Source of the DNA: Hyphomonas atlantica corrig. | GTDB lineage: Bacteria; Pseudomonadota; Alphaproteobacteria; Caulobacterales; Hyphomonadaceae | Assembly (NCBI RefSeq): GCF_000682715.1 | Contig: NZ_AWFH01000001.1 | Span: 590,608 to 654,607, forward strand | DNA: 64,000 nucleotides | Reading direction: 5' to 3' | In this document: positions 25,267 through 32,757 of the stretch, in pieces | Layout of the letters: every line of letters begins with the position of its first letter | How positions within the stretch are numbered: position 1 is the stretch's first letter | Program-made: the position numbers and the translations under genes | The notes under the pieces: model-generated | Told to the model about the DNA's origin: nothing | The model's database searches: none | Seen by the model: only the letters and a program-made list of their open reading frames with translations

Positions 25267-26145
25267 ATGATCCGGACTATGCTCGCGGCTCTTACCGCTA
25301 CAATCCTCGCCACAGCGTGTAGCAGCGGCACCGATACCGCTGACCTCGACGCAACGTTCGACAAGCATCTACCCTGGAACTCAGAAAGTGCGGACGTCGA
25401 AACTGGGCTTGCCGGCCTCGAATATATCGTCCTGAAGGAAGGACCAGAGGACGGCGCGAGCCCTGTGCCAACCGATATGGTCCGTGTCCACTATGAAGGT
25501 CGTACCGCGGACGGCGAGAAATTCGACTCCTCCTATGATCGCGGATCTCCCTCAATGTTTCGCCTGAATCAGGTGATTCCGGGCTGGACGCAGGGGCTCC
25601 AATTGATGAGCGAGGGCGACACCTACCTCTTCTATATTCCAAATGCTCTCGCCTATGGAAATTCCAATCGCGGCGACGTCATCAAGGCGGGCGACGATCT
25701 CGTTTTCCAAGTGGAGCTGGTTGAAGTGATGGAGCCGAAATCGGCTGATGCGGAAGCCTGGGAGAAATACACGCCGTGGAATTCAGACCTTCCGGAAGTC
25801 CAGAAAACTGAGTCCGGACTGCAATATGTTGTTCTGGAAAGCGGCGATGCATCTGGCGCCAGCCCCGTAAACGGACAAATGGTTGCTGTCTATTATGAAG
25901 GCCGGCTCGCAGAGAATGGCGAAATGTTCGACAGCGCCTTCCAGCGGGGCCAACCGGAACTCTTTCCCTCAGACCGCCTGATCCCGGGCTGGGTCGAAGC
26001 GCTTGCCATGATGAAGCCGGGAGATCGCTGGCTGATGTATATTCCATCGGACATTGCCTATGGTGCCCAAGGCACGCCGGGCGGCCCCATTCCTCCGAAT
26101 GCGGATCTGATGTTCGAAGTCGAACTTCTGGACGTGATGAACTAG
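25267..26145 (+). CDS. tandem FKBP-type peptidyl-prolyl isomerase lipoprotein
   Basis: 292 residues. A lipoprotein signal peptide ends at the lipobox LATAC with the acylated C18, followed by Ser-Ser, so outer-membrane sorting is likely. Two FKBP domains follow at about 60-155 and 185-290. Both have the central VHYEGR/VYYEGR strand, FDS, and IPGWTQGL/IPGWVEAL. The second keeps WLMYIPSDIAYGAQG. They should assist proline-limited folding in the periplasm. GGAGAG 7 nt before the ATG. Its stop overlaps the converging caspase-like gene by 4 nt. Confidence 0.92.
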   Translation: MIRTMLAALTATILATACSSGTDTADLDATFDKHLPWNSESADVETGLAGLEYIVLKEGPEDGASPVPTDMVRVHYEGRTADGEKFDSSYDRGSPSMFRLNQVIPGWTQGLQLMSEGDTYLFYIPNALAYGNSNRGDVIKAGDDLVFQVELVEVMEPKSADAEAWEKYTPWNSDLPEVQKTESGLQYVVLESGDASGASPVNGQMVAVYYEGRLAENGEMFDSAFQRGQPELFPSDRLIPGWVEALAMMKPGDRWLMYIPSDIAYGAQGTPGGPIPPNADLMFEVELLDVMN

Positions 26146-27764
26146 CGTTTCTTGTACCGGCGTGGAGAGTTCGGCGACGAATCCTCCGCGCTCGGTTCGC
26201 CTGCTTCTTCGGGAAGCAAATCGGCCCTGAAGTAGATTGGCAGGTCCAGTGACGTTTGAAACCACGGGCGCTGCTGACCCTCAGACGCATGCATGACATC
26301 GTCATTCACCCGGCGCAGCACAGATTGAATGCTTATCCGGTCTGGCGTCACGACATTCCGGGCAAACGCGTCCGCGAACAATGACGGGGCTTTGCCGTCT
26401 GGATGATACGTTCCCGGCGCATCCGCATAGGCAATAACGACCCGATCTTTGCCGAAGCTCTCTGAAAAACCGCGATCCTCTCCCTTTTCGCCGCCAAGCG
26501 AAAATGGCCTGCCGCAGTCGACCAGCATCATGATCGCTTGTGACGACGCTGCTTCCATCTGCGCCACAAGATCAGAAATCCAGATTCCCTGGTCTCGCAA
26601 CTCAGATTTGGACCGGGGGATCGGGCCCTGCGGCAACAGCACATTCTCTCCGTCCAGGGCTGTTCCATATCCTGCGAAATAGACCAACCCGACAGATGCC
26701 GGACCCGCCGCGTCGAGACGCTGCACGAAAAGGTCGACCTGATCCCGGGTTTCGCGATCATTTCCGTCTGGGAGATAAACGGTCTCATAGCCTGCAGAAG
26801 CCAGCGCACTTCGAACAATCTCCCCGTCATGATGGACATTTGGCAGGCTGAGGTCTCGGGCATCGGAATAGGAATTCGCAATAATGAGGGCATGCCTGAG
26901 TGGGTAGCGTGACGTCTCGGCGCTCGATTCCGACGGATCCCTGGTCCAGGAACCAATCTTGATGTCGGAAGACCTGCGCTGAAGCCGGGAGAGATTCATG
27001 GGCTCCTGCCGTTGAAGCGTTTGTTCAAGTACATCCAGACGTACCTGCTCGAACATGTCACGGACAGTGGTCGCAGGCTCATTGAGACGAATGCCAAGTG
27101 CCCGTGCGTAGGGTCCGTTCCCGTCATCGGCACGGCCATCGCTTGCCGTCTCCCCTTCCCAGGTTGCGAAGGAGAGGAACATGTTGCGCTCGCCAGCGCC
27201 GCCCGCCGTGCGCCTGAGGCCCCGGAAAGCCTCTCCTCCGCCAAGCGAGCGTTGGGCCTCTGGCAGTTTTAAAACGTTCCGACAGGCGTCGATGGCGACA
27301 ACGCTTGGAGCTTCCAACGCGTCCAGCCGTTCCATCACCCAATCCAGTTCCACAGAATCGTCCCAGAGTGCTTCGTTCAGTTCATCTGCTTCACCTACCG
27401 GGATCAGGTAATTTCCGCCGGTCTCTCGCGCTGCGCCGTGTCCGGAATAGTAGAAAAATCCCATGGCCTCAGGCCCGGCGGCCTTCAACTCTGCCACATA
27501 ATCTCGGATCGCGCTCATCATGGCAGATCGCCCGGCATTCTGAACGATGTCGCCAGAAACGAGCCGGAACCCGCAATTGCGCACGCCTTCGGCCACCACA
27601 GTGGCGTCATTGATCGGATTGGAAAGCGTTCCGATGCCCTCTGAATAGGACGCATTGCCGATGATCAGCGCAATTCGCTTTTTTGCAGGTGTCTGTTGTG
27701 CGCGGCCGGGCCAAGGCATGGCCGCCGCGCCACCGATCAGCAGCATATGGCGACGTGAGATCAT
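26142..27764 (-). CDS. exported protein with two caspase-like domains, the second degenerate
   Basis: 540 residues. The N-terminus is a Tat-like signal (SRRHMLLIGGAAAMPWP, cleavage near GRAQ). Domain 1 (about 29-275) is a complete p20-type caspase fold: catalytic H109 in YYSGHG and C161 in AIDACRN, with an FATWEGETASDG substrate-loop segment. Domain 2 (about 290-510) has the same plan but Tyr at the His position (Y366 in YFAGYG), while C417 (LVDCGRP) remains. It therefore probably lacks peptidase activity. C-terminal tail is charged. Likely substrates: Arg/Lys or Asp sites cannot be predicted. Targets and trigger unknown. Confidence 0.85.
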   Translation of the reverse strand: MISRRHMLLIGGAAAMPWPGRAQQTPAKKRIALIIGNASYSEGIGTLSNPINDATVVAEGVRNCGFRLVSGDIVQNAGRSAMMSAIRDYVAELKAAGPEAMGFFYYSGHGAARETGGNYLIPVGEADELNEALWDDSVELDWVMERLDALEAPSVVAIDACRNVLKLPEAQRSLGGGEAFRGLRRTAGGAGERNMFLSFATWEGETASDGRADDGNGPYARALGIRLNEPATTVRDMFEQVRLDVLEQTLQRQEPMNLSRLQRRSSDIKIGSWTRDPSESSAETSRYPLRHALIIANSYSDARDLSLPNVHHDGEIVRSALASAGYETVYLPDGNDRETRDQVDLFVQRLDAAGPASVGLVYFAGYGTALDGENVLLPQGPIPRSKSELRDQGIWISDLVAQMEAASSQAIMMLVDCGRPFSLGGEKGEDRGFSESFGKDRVVIAYADAPGTYHPDGKAPSLFADAFARNVVTPDRISIQSVLRRVNDDVMHASEGQQRPWFQTSLDLPIYFRADLLPEEAGEPSAEDSSPNSPRRYKKR

Positions 27765-27901
27765 CTTGACCCTCCGACGAAAGCAACGCCCATTTCTTGC
27801 CTATGCAATCCTACCTCGTCAACACAACCCAATCGTATGGGTTGTCATCCCATGAGAGCGCTGACAGGAAGAGCCTCGGAATTACACAAAGGATCGCACA
27901 C

Positions 27902-28690
27902 TTGACCATTTCCGCCGACCAACTCGCCCGGATTGCCCTCGACGCCGGAAAACTCATCATGGAGATCTATGAAAGTGATTTCGATGTGGACCGGAAAGGC
28001 GACGCCTCTCCGGTAACAGAAGCGGACCAACGTGCCGAAGTCCTGATCCTGAAAGGCTTGGCCGAAGCTGAGCCAAGCCTGCCGGTCGTCGCTGAGGAAT
28101 CCTTCAGCGATGGAAAAGTGCCCGAGCACGGTCATCGGTTCGCACTGGTCGATCCGCTGGATGGCACAAAGGAATTCGTAAACAAGAATGGTGAGTTCAC
28201 CGTAAACATCGCGATTATCGAACACGGCCGCCCGGTCATGGGGGTTGTGTACGCTCCAGCGCGTGATCGCCTGTTCGTGGCTGAGAGCCACAATTCAGCC
28301 TGGCAGGCCACGGTCGAGCCAGGTGGGGATGTACCAACCGAACGCACCGCATTGAAAATCCGCCCTGCCCCTGAAGCGGGCCTGACAGCTGTCGCCTCAA
28401 AATCGCACCGGTCCGCGGAAACAGATGACTGGCTCGGCAAGTTCGACGTCGCCGAAACCGTCGGGGCCGGTTCGTCGCTGAAATTCTGCCTGATCGCTGC
28501 AGGAGAGGCAGACCTCTACCCTCGCATGGGCCGCACCATGGAATGGGATACAGCGGCAGGTCATTCGGTCGTGGAGGCTGCAGGTGGCCGCGTACTGACA
28601 GAAGAGGCAAAACCTCTTCTCTACGGCAAGAAAGAACGCGGCTACGACAATCCCCATTTCATCGTTTATGGCGATGTCACCCCCGCCTGA
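27902..28690 (+). CDS. cysQ: 3'(2'),5'-bisphosphate nucleotidase CysQ
   Basis: 262 residues from a TTG at 27902, with AAAGGA 8 nt before it; the frame stays open to an ATG at 27797, but that extension shows no homology. Metal-binding motifs of the inositol-monophosphatase fold are present: VVAEES, DPLDGTKEF (the DPxDxT signature) and WDTAAGHSVVEAAGG. It removes the 3'-phosphate of PAP made during sulfate assimilation. No other cys genes lie near. Divergent from the caspase-like gene, with 137 nt between starts. Confidence 0.88.
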   Translation: MTISADQLARIALDAGKLIMEIYESDFDVDRKGDASPVTEADQRAEVLILKGLAEAEPSLPVVAEESFSDGKVPEHGHRFALVDPLDGTKEFVNKNGEFTVNIAIIEHGRPVMGVVYAPARDRLFVAESHNSAWQATVEPGGDVPTERTALKIRPAPEAGLTAVASKSHRSAETDDWLGKFDVAETVGAGSSLKFCLIAAGEADLYPRMGRTMEWDTAAGHSVVEAAGGRVLTEEAKPLLYGKKERGYDNPHFIVYGDVTPA

Positions 28691-28749
28691 GGCACGATCT
28701 CGATTTTTTCGCTAAGTCCTGCCACAAGCATGTGAGGAGGATGTAGCGT

Positions 28750-30090
28750 ATGGCACGGCAGTACTTTGGAACGGACGGCATTCGTGGCCGGGTAAACGCA
28801 CACCCGATGACGGCAGAGACCGCCCTTCGGCTGGCAATTGCGGCTGCCCGGACATTCGCACCAAATGGCGGGCGTGAAGTGGTCATTGGCCGCGATACCC
28901 GTCGGTCTGGAGAAATGATCGAAGCTGCCCTGATTGCTGGCCTGACCAGTATGGGCCTCAAACCTGTCTTGCTTGGCGTTGTCCCAACACCGAATGTCGC
29001 CCTGATGACAAGAGAAACCGGCGCTGCGCTTGGCCTGATGGTTTCTGCCTCTCACAACAAGGCAGATGACAATGGCGTCAAACTCTTCAGCCCCGAAGGC
29101 ATCAAGCTGACAGATGAAACCGAGGAGGCGCTTGAATCCGCCATGGCGTCGGCCTTCGAGGGAGATTATCCCGCTCCTTCCACGGTTTCGACGCCCCACT
29201 CACTCACCGGCGCGACAACGCTCTATCTGGACCGCTGCCTGCAAGCGGTTGGCACAGACATGGACCTGTCCGCGCTGAAGATTGTGCTGGATTGCGCTCA
29301 CGGTGCCGCGTTCGAAGTAGGGCCCGCAGCGCTACGCCAGCTCGGCGCGAACCTGACGATCATTGGCGATCAACCGGACGGTCTGAATATAAATGCTGGT
29401 GTTGGCTCTACCGCAACGGACCTTCTGAAAACGACAGTCGTCGACACCGGGGCTGATATCGGAATCGCATTTGATGGCGATGCCGACCGGGTCGTCGTGG
29501 TGGATGAAACCGGAGAGGAAGTTGACGGCGACCAGGTCATGGCGCTCATCGCTGGCGAATTGCACCGGGCCGGAAAGCTGACTGGCGGGGGCATGGTTGC
29601 CACTGTCATGTCGAATATGGGTCTGGCAGAATACCTCAAGGAACTTGATCTGACGCTGGCGCGCACGAAAGTTGGCGACCGCTATGTCGGCGAGCACATG
29701 CGCCAGCACGGTTTCAATCTGGGCGGCGAACAATCCGGGCACATCATTCTGTCGGATGTATCCACCACCGGCGATGGCCTGCTGGCAGCCCTTCAGGTTC
29801 TGAAAACACTCTCAAACAGCGATCGCCCTGCCTCTGAATTGTTGCATGTCTTCGACCCAGCTCCGCAAAAACTGGTCAATATACGTTTCAACGGATCAAA
29901 CCCGCTGGACGCAGACACTGTGAAAGCTGCGCTGTCGGACGCAGACGACATGTTGGGCAAACGCGGACGCATGGTTGTCCGCAAATCCGGCACCGAGCCA
30001 TTGATCCGCGTCATGGCGGAAGCATTGGAAGAAGACCTGATGTTGCGTGCTCTGGCCCATGTGGTCAGCGCGGTAGAAGCGGCCGCCTGA
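28750..30090 (+). CDS. glmM: phosphoglucosamine mutase
   Basis: 446 residues. Starts ARQYFGTDGIRGRVN, the family N-terminus; the phosphoserine loop is MVSASHNKADDNG; the metal loop is FDGDADRV; the sugar-binding loop is GGEQSGHIILSD; the phosphate-binding loop near the end is VRKSGTEPLIRVMAE. Converts glucosamine-6-P to glucosamine-1-P for peptidoglycan and LPS precursors. GAGGAGG before the ATG. FtsH, which precedes glmM in many relatives, is not here. Confidence 0.96.
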   Translation: MARQYFGTDGIRGRVNAHPMTAETALRLAIAAARTFAPNGGREVVIGRDTRRSGEMIEAALIAGLTSMGLKPVLLGVVPTPNVALMTRETGAALGLMVSASHNKADDNGVKLFSPEGIKLTDETEEALESAMASAFEGDYPAPSTVSTPHSLTGATTLYLDRCLQAVGTDMDLSALKIVLDCAHGAAFEVGPAALRQLGANLTIIGDQPDGLNINAGVGSTATDLLKTTVVDTGADIGIAFDGDADRVVVVDETGEEVDGDQVMALIAGELHRAGKLTGGGMVATVMSNMGLAEYLKELDLTLARTKVGDRYVGEHMRQHGFNLGGEQSGHIILSDVSTTGDGLLAALQVLKTLSNSDRPASELLHVFDPAPQKLVNIRFNGSNPLDADTVKAALSDADDMLGKRGRMVVRKSGTEPLIRVMAEALEEDLMLRALAHVVSAVEAAA

Positions 30091-30145
30091 TAAGGCTTTG
30101 TCAGGAATTGTCCTCCACACTTTCGGGTGAAATGGGGGGCAGACC

Positions 30146-31030
30146 ATGACGTTTGACGCACGAGGTGGCAGTAAACCGAAAGATGGCAACACGCTGACCT
30201 TCGGCGCGATCACAATTCTTGTCGTCGCTGGCGCCTTCTTTGCGGTGCTTAACCTGCCAAAGAAAAGCGCTTCTGATGGGCCGTTTCCGATTGCTTCCGC
30301 TCAAGTAAATTCGGTCCAGCATGCAGGTCTTGAAGGTAAATCAGCCAAAGCCTTCCTCTCTGCACTTGGGCGAATTGACCCGAATGCACGCGCTGATCTG
30401 GACCGCCGCCTTTCGAAGTCGGATCAGCACGATCATGCCCGAATAGCGCTGGCGGCCGCAGGCAAAGTGCTTAGCCAGCATCAGACCACGCTCGCCAATG
30501 CCAATACGCGCCATGTGGACGACTGGCTGGACATGACCCGCAAGGAATTGCGAAGCGCATCACGCCGCAATCACCGTTGGTGCTCTGGAATTCGCTATCA
30601 GAACTTCGACGCGGCCTCCGGATTATCCAGCCAGATGGCCGCAGCTTCAGACCTTGCGGATCTTGGTAGCGAACTGACCGACTATTCATTCGCCTCTATC
30701 AGCATCGCGTTCGCCGCCATTGAAGATGCGCGAACCAGCCCGGTAAACCACGGAAAGCTCACCCATCAGGATGAATCGGCCCTGCAGGGCGTCGCCATGT
30801 CGATTATCTCCGATCCGCAGATCATGCCGCTCATGCTCGCCGCGAACTCGGGCGGGCCGTCGCCGACCATGCTGGAATCTCTGGATATGTGCGATTTGGG
30901 CGTTACGGCTGTGACCGCACTGAAAACTCTGCCTCAGGGGACGAAAGGACGTGCTTTCTCGGAATTCGTGATGTCCGCCGACTTTGATTCTGGGGATCTC
31001 AGCCAATTGGAAAAACTATCCCGCCTCTGA
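30146..31030 (+). CDS. membrane-anchored protein of unknown function
   Basis: 294 residues. A short cytoplasmic head is followed by one membrane segment (about 18-38, FGAITILVVAGAFFAVLNL). The rest is predicted periplasmic and mostly helical, with one Trp-Cys pair (NHRWCSG) and a second Cys in LDMCDLG, which might form a disulfide. No family recognised. A GGGGGG Shine-Dalgarno-like stretch precedes the ATG. It follows glmM by 55 nt and could be cotranscribed. Its stop is 3 nt from that of the converging isomerase gene. Confidence 0.6.
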   Translation: MTFDARGGSKPKDGNTLTFGAITILVVAGAFFAVLNLPKKSASDGPFPIASAQVNSVQHAGLEGKSAKAFLSALGRIDPNARADLDRRLSKSDQHDHARIALAAAGKVLSQHQTTLANANTRHVDDWLDMTRKELRSASRRNHRWCSGIRYQNFDAASGLSSQMAAASDLADLGSELTDYSFASISIAFAAIEDARTSPVNHGKLTHQDESALQGVAMSIISDPQIMPLMLAANSGGPSPTMLESLDMCDLGVTAVTALKTLPQGTKGRAFSEFVMSADFDSGDLSQLEKLSRL

Positions 31031-31033
31031 CAA

Positions 31034-31678
31034 TCAACGTCGCGCGATGCCGGATTCTCCAAGCCGCCATTCCAGCACGTCCAGCCGATCCTGCCCGAAG
31101 AACGCCTCTCCCTCGAACACCATGAGCGGAACGCCCCAATGATGCGGATCCTGGGCCGCCTGGTTTTCGGCGATGACTGCTTCCAGCCGGTCAGCCTCGG
31201 CCTCTTGCCGAACATCCAAATCGGCAAGATCGAATCCGGCTCGCGCCGCCGCATCGGCCAGCGCAGTGCCCTCTGTCCATGCCCCGCCGGACCAGATCAG
31301 GGTTGAAACTTCATCCATGAAAGCCCAGCCCGCATCATCGCCGGCCTCGCAGGCCAGAATGCCGAGCCGTGTCAGACGACCGATATAGGGCTGCTCCGGA
31401 GAGATTTCCCGCGTGACCATATTCATGACCACAGGGTCAGGGTTCAGCGGTCCGAATGGCAGCTCCAGATACTGGGCCAATCGAACAATGTCCCGCACCA
31501 GATACGGCACCCATTGCGGTCGGATTTCCGAGAAGAATTCAGGCGTTCGTATGGCAATCGGATACACTGGCCGAGGCCGCACGCGCACATCCCATTTCGA
31601 GCTGAGGGCGCGAAGCCGCTTCGTCGCTAGATAGGAATATGGCGACCGAAAAGACCAGAAGACGTCGACAGTTTTCAT
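31034..31678 (-). CDS. DsbA-fold 2-hydroxychromene-2-carboxylate isomerase-like protein
   Basis: 214 residues starting MKTVDVFWSFRSPYSYLATK; the conserved Ser of this thioredoxin-like family replaces the CxxC of DsbA. The C-terminus has the usual WGVPLMVFEGEAFFGQDRLDVLEWRL. Family members are glutathione-dependent isomerases in naphthalene-type degradation, but most are of unknown role. Start 31678 fits the family; the longer frame to 31732 does not. Divergent from the esterase gene that starts 64 nt away. Confidence 0.82.
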   Translation of the reverse strand: MKTVDVFWSFRSPYSYLATKRLRALSSKWDVRVRPRPVYPIAIRTPEFFSEIRPQWVPYLVRDIVRLAQYLELPFGPLNPDPVVMNMVTREISPEQPYIGRLTRLGILACEAGDDAGWAFMDEVSTLIWSGGAWTEGTALADAAARAGFDLADLDVRQEAEADRLEAVIAENQAAQDPHHWGVPLMVFEGEAFFGQDRLDVLEWRLGESGIARR

Positions 31679-31742
31679 GGTGACACTTTGGCGGCGTATT
31701 GATGCCTTCACAAGAACTGATTTTAGGCCCATCTAATTCGGC

Positions 31743-32699
31743 ATGGGCCTCGATAACTCCTTCCGCCAGTTCATGGACAAATTCCAGATGCCGGACTTTT
31801 CCGCGATGGACTGGAAAGGCTCGGTTGATCGCCTGCGCCAGCAATTCTTCGTTGCCAGCCGCGCGATTGAGCGAGATGCGCCGGAAATGGCCAATATCTC
31901 TCTGGTCACCCTGCCCGGCCCCGCCGGACCGATGAAAGCCCGCCTGTACACACCGCTGGGTGCGGGAATACCGCCCGGCCCCGGCATCGTCTTCTTTCAT
32001 GGCGGCGGATTTGTTCTCGGCGACCTGGACAGTCATGACATGATCTGTCGGCGGCTGGCCGAGGGGGCGAGAGCGCGGGTGATCGCGATCGACTATCGTC
32101 TTGCCCCAGAGCACAAGTTTCCCGCCGCGCATGATGATGCGCTTGCTGCCTGGAATTGGGTCACCACGCATGCCGACGCTTGCGGGGTGGATCCGAACCG
32201 GCTCGCCGTTTGCGGAGACAGCGCAGGCGGGAATCTTTCGGCCTTTCTTGCACAGGAATTACTGCGCACCGGAAAGCCTGGTCCAAAGTTCCAGCTGCTG
32301 CTTTATCCATTGGTGCAGTTCGTGGACATACGAACAAAGAAGATGACCTTCCAGGAAGGTGGCTTCTTCATTTCTGCAAATCTGTTTGAGTATTTTCGTG
32401 ATGCTTATATCGGCGAGGATACGCAGCGAATGGATCCGCGTGTCTCTCCCCTGTTCGCTGATCCTGCCTCTTTCAAGGGTCTTCCGCCTGCGCATTTCGT
32501 TCTGTGTGGCTGGGACCCCCTGAAGGATGAGGGGCTCGCCTATGCCGACAAGATGGCGAGCTTTGGCGTGAAGGTCAGCGTGCGGGAGCATCCGGGCATG
32601 GTGCATGGATTCATGAACATGACTGCCTTGTCCGACACCGTCCGGGACGCGATTCGCGATGCGGGTATCGAAGCTGGCAAGGCGCTCGGTTCGATCTAA
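31743..32699 (+). CDS. alpha/beta hydrolase, hormone-sensitive lipase (acetyl esterase) type
   Basis: 318 residues. The oxyanion motif HGGG is in FFHGGGFVLGD; nucleophile Ser in CGDSAGGNLS; catalytic Asp in LCGWDPLKDEG and His in GMVHGFMN. An N-terminal cap region precedes the core. Members hydrolyse short acyl esters. The start lacks a good Shine-Dalgarno sequence; the next in-frame ATGs are within 40 nt. The next minus-strand terminator at 32708-32737 belongs to the converging receptor gene. Confidence 0.88.
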   Translation: MGLDNSFRQFMDKFQMPDFSAMDWKGSVDRLRQQFFVASRAIERDAPEMANISLVTLPGPAGPMKARLYTPLGAGIPPGPGIVFFHGGGFVLGDLDSHDMICRRLAEGARARVIAIDYRLAPEHKFPAAHDDALAAWNWVTTHADACGVDPNRLAVCGDSAGGNLSAFLAQELLRTGKPGPKFQLLLYPLVQFVDIRTKKMTFQEGGFFISANLFEYFRDAYIGEDTQRMDPRVSPLFADPASFKGLPPAHFVLCGWDPLKDEGLAYADKMASFGVKVSVREHPGMVHGFMNMTALSDTVRDAIRDAGIEAGKALGSI

Positions 32700-32707
32700 C
32701 CACGCAT

Positions 32708-32737
32708 AAAAAAGGAGGCGATCCGAAGACCGCCTCC
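32708..32737 (-). terminator. Rho-independent terminator of the large TonB-dependent receptor gene
   Basis: GGAGGCG (32714-32720) pairs with CGCCTCC (32731-32737); the A-run 32708-32713 forms the T-run on the minus strand, 20 nt after the receptor stop. Confidence 0.82.
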
Positions 32738-32757
32738 AGTGCTGCATTCGATGGCAA

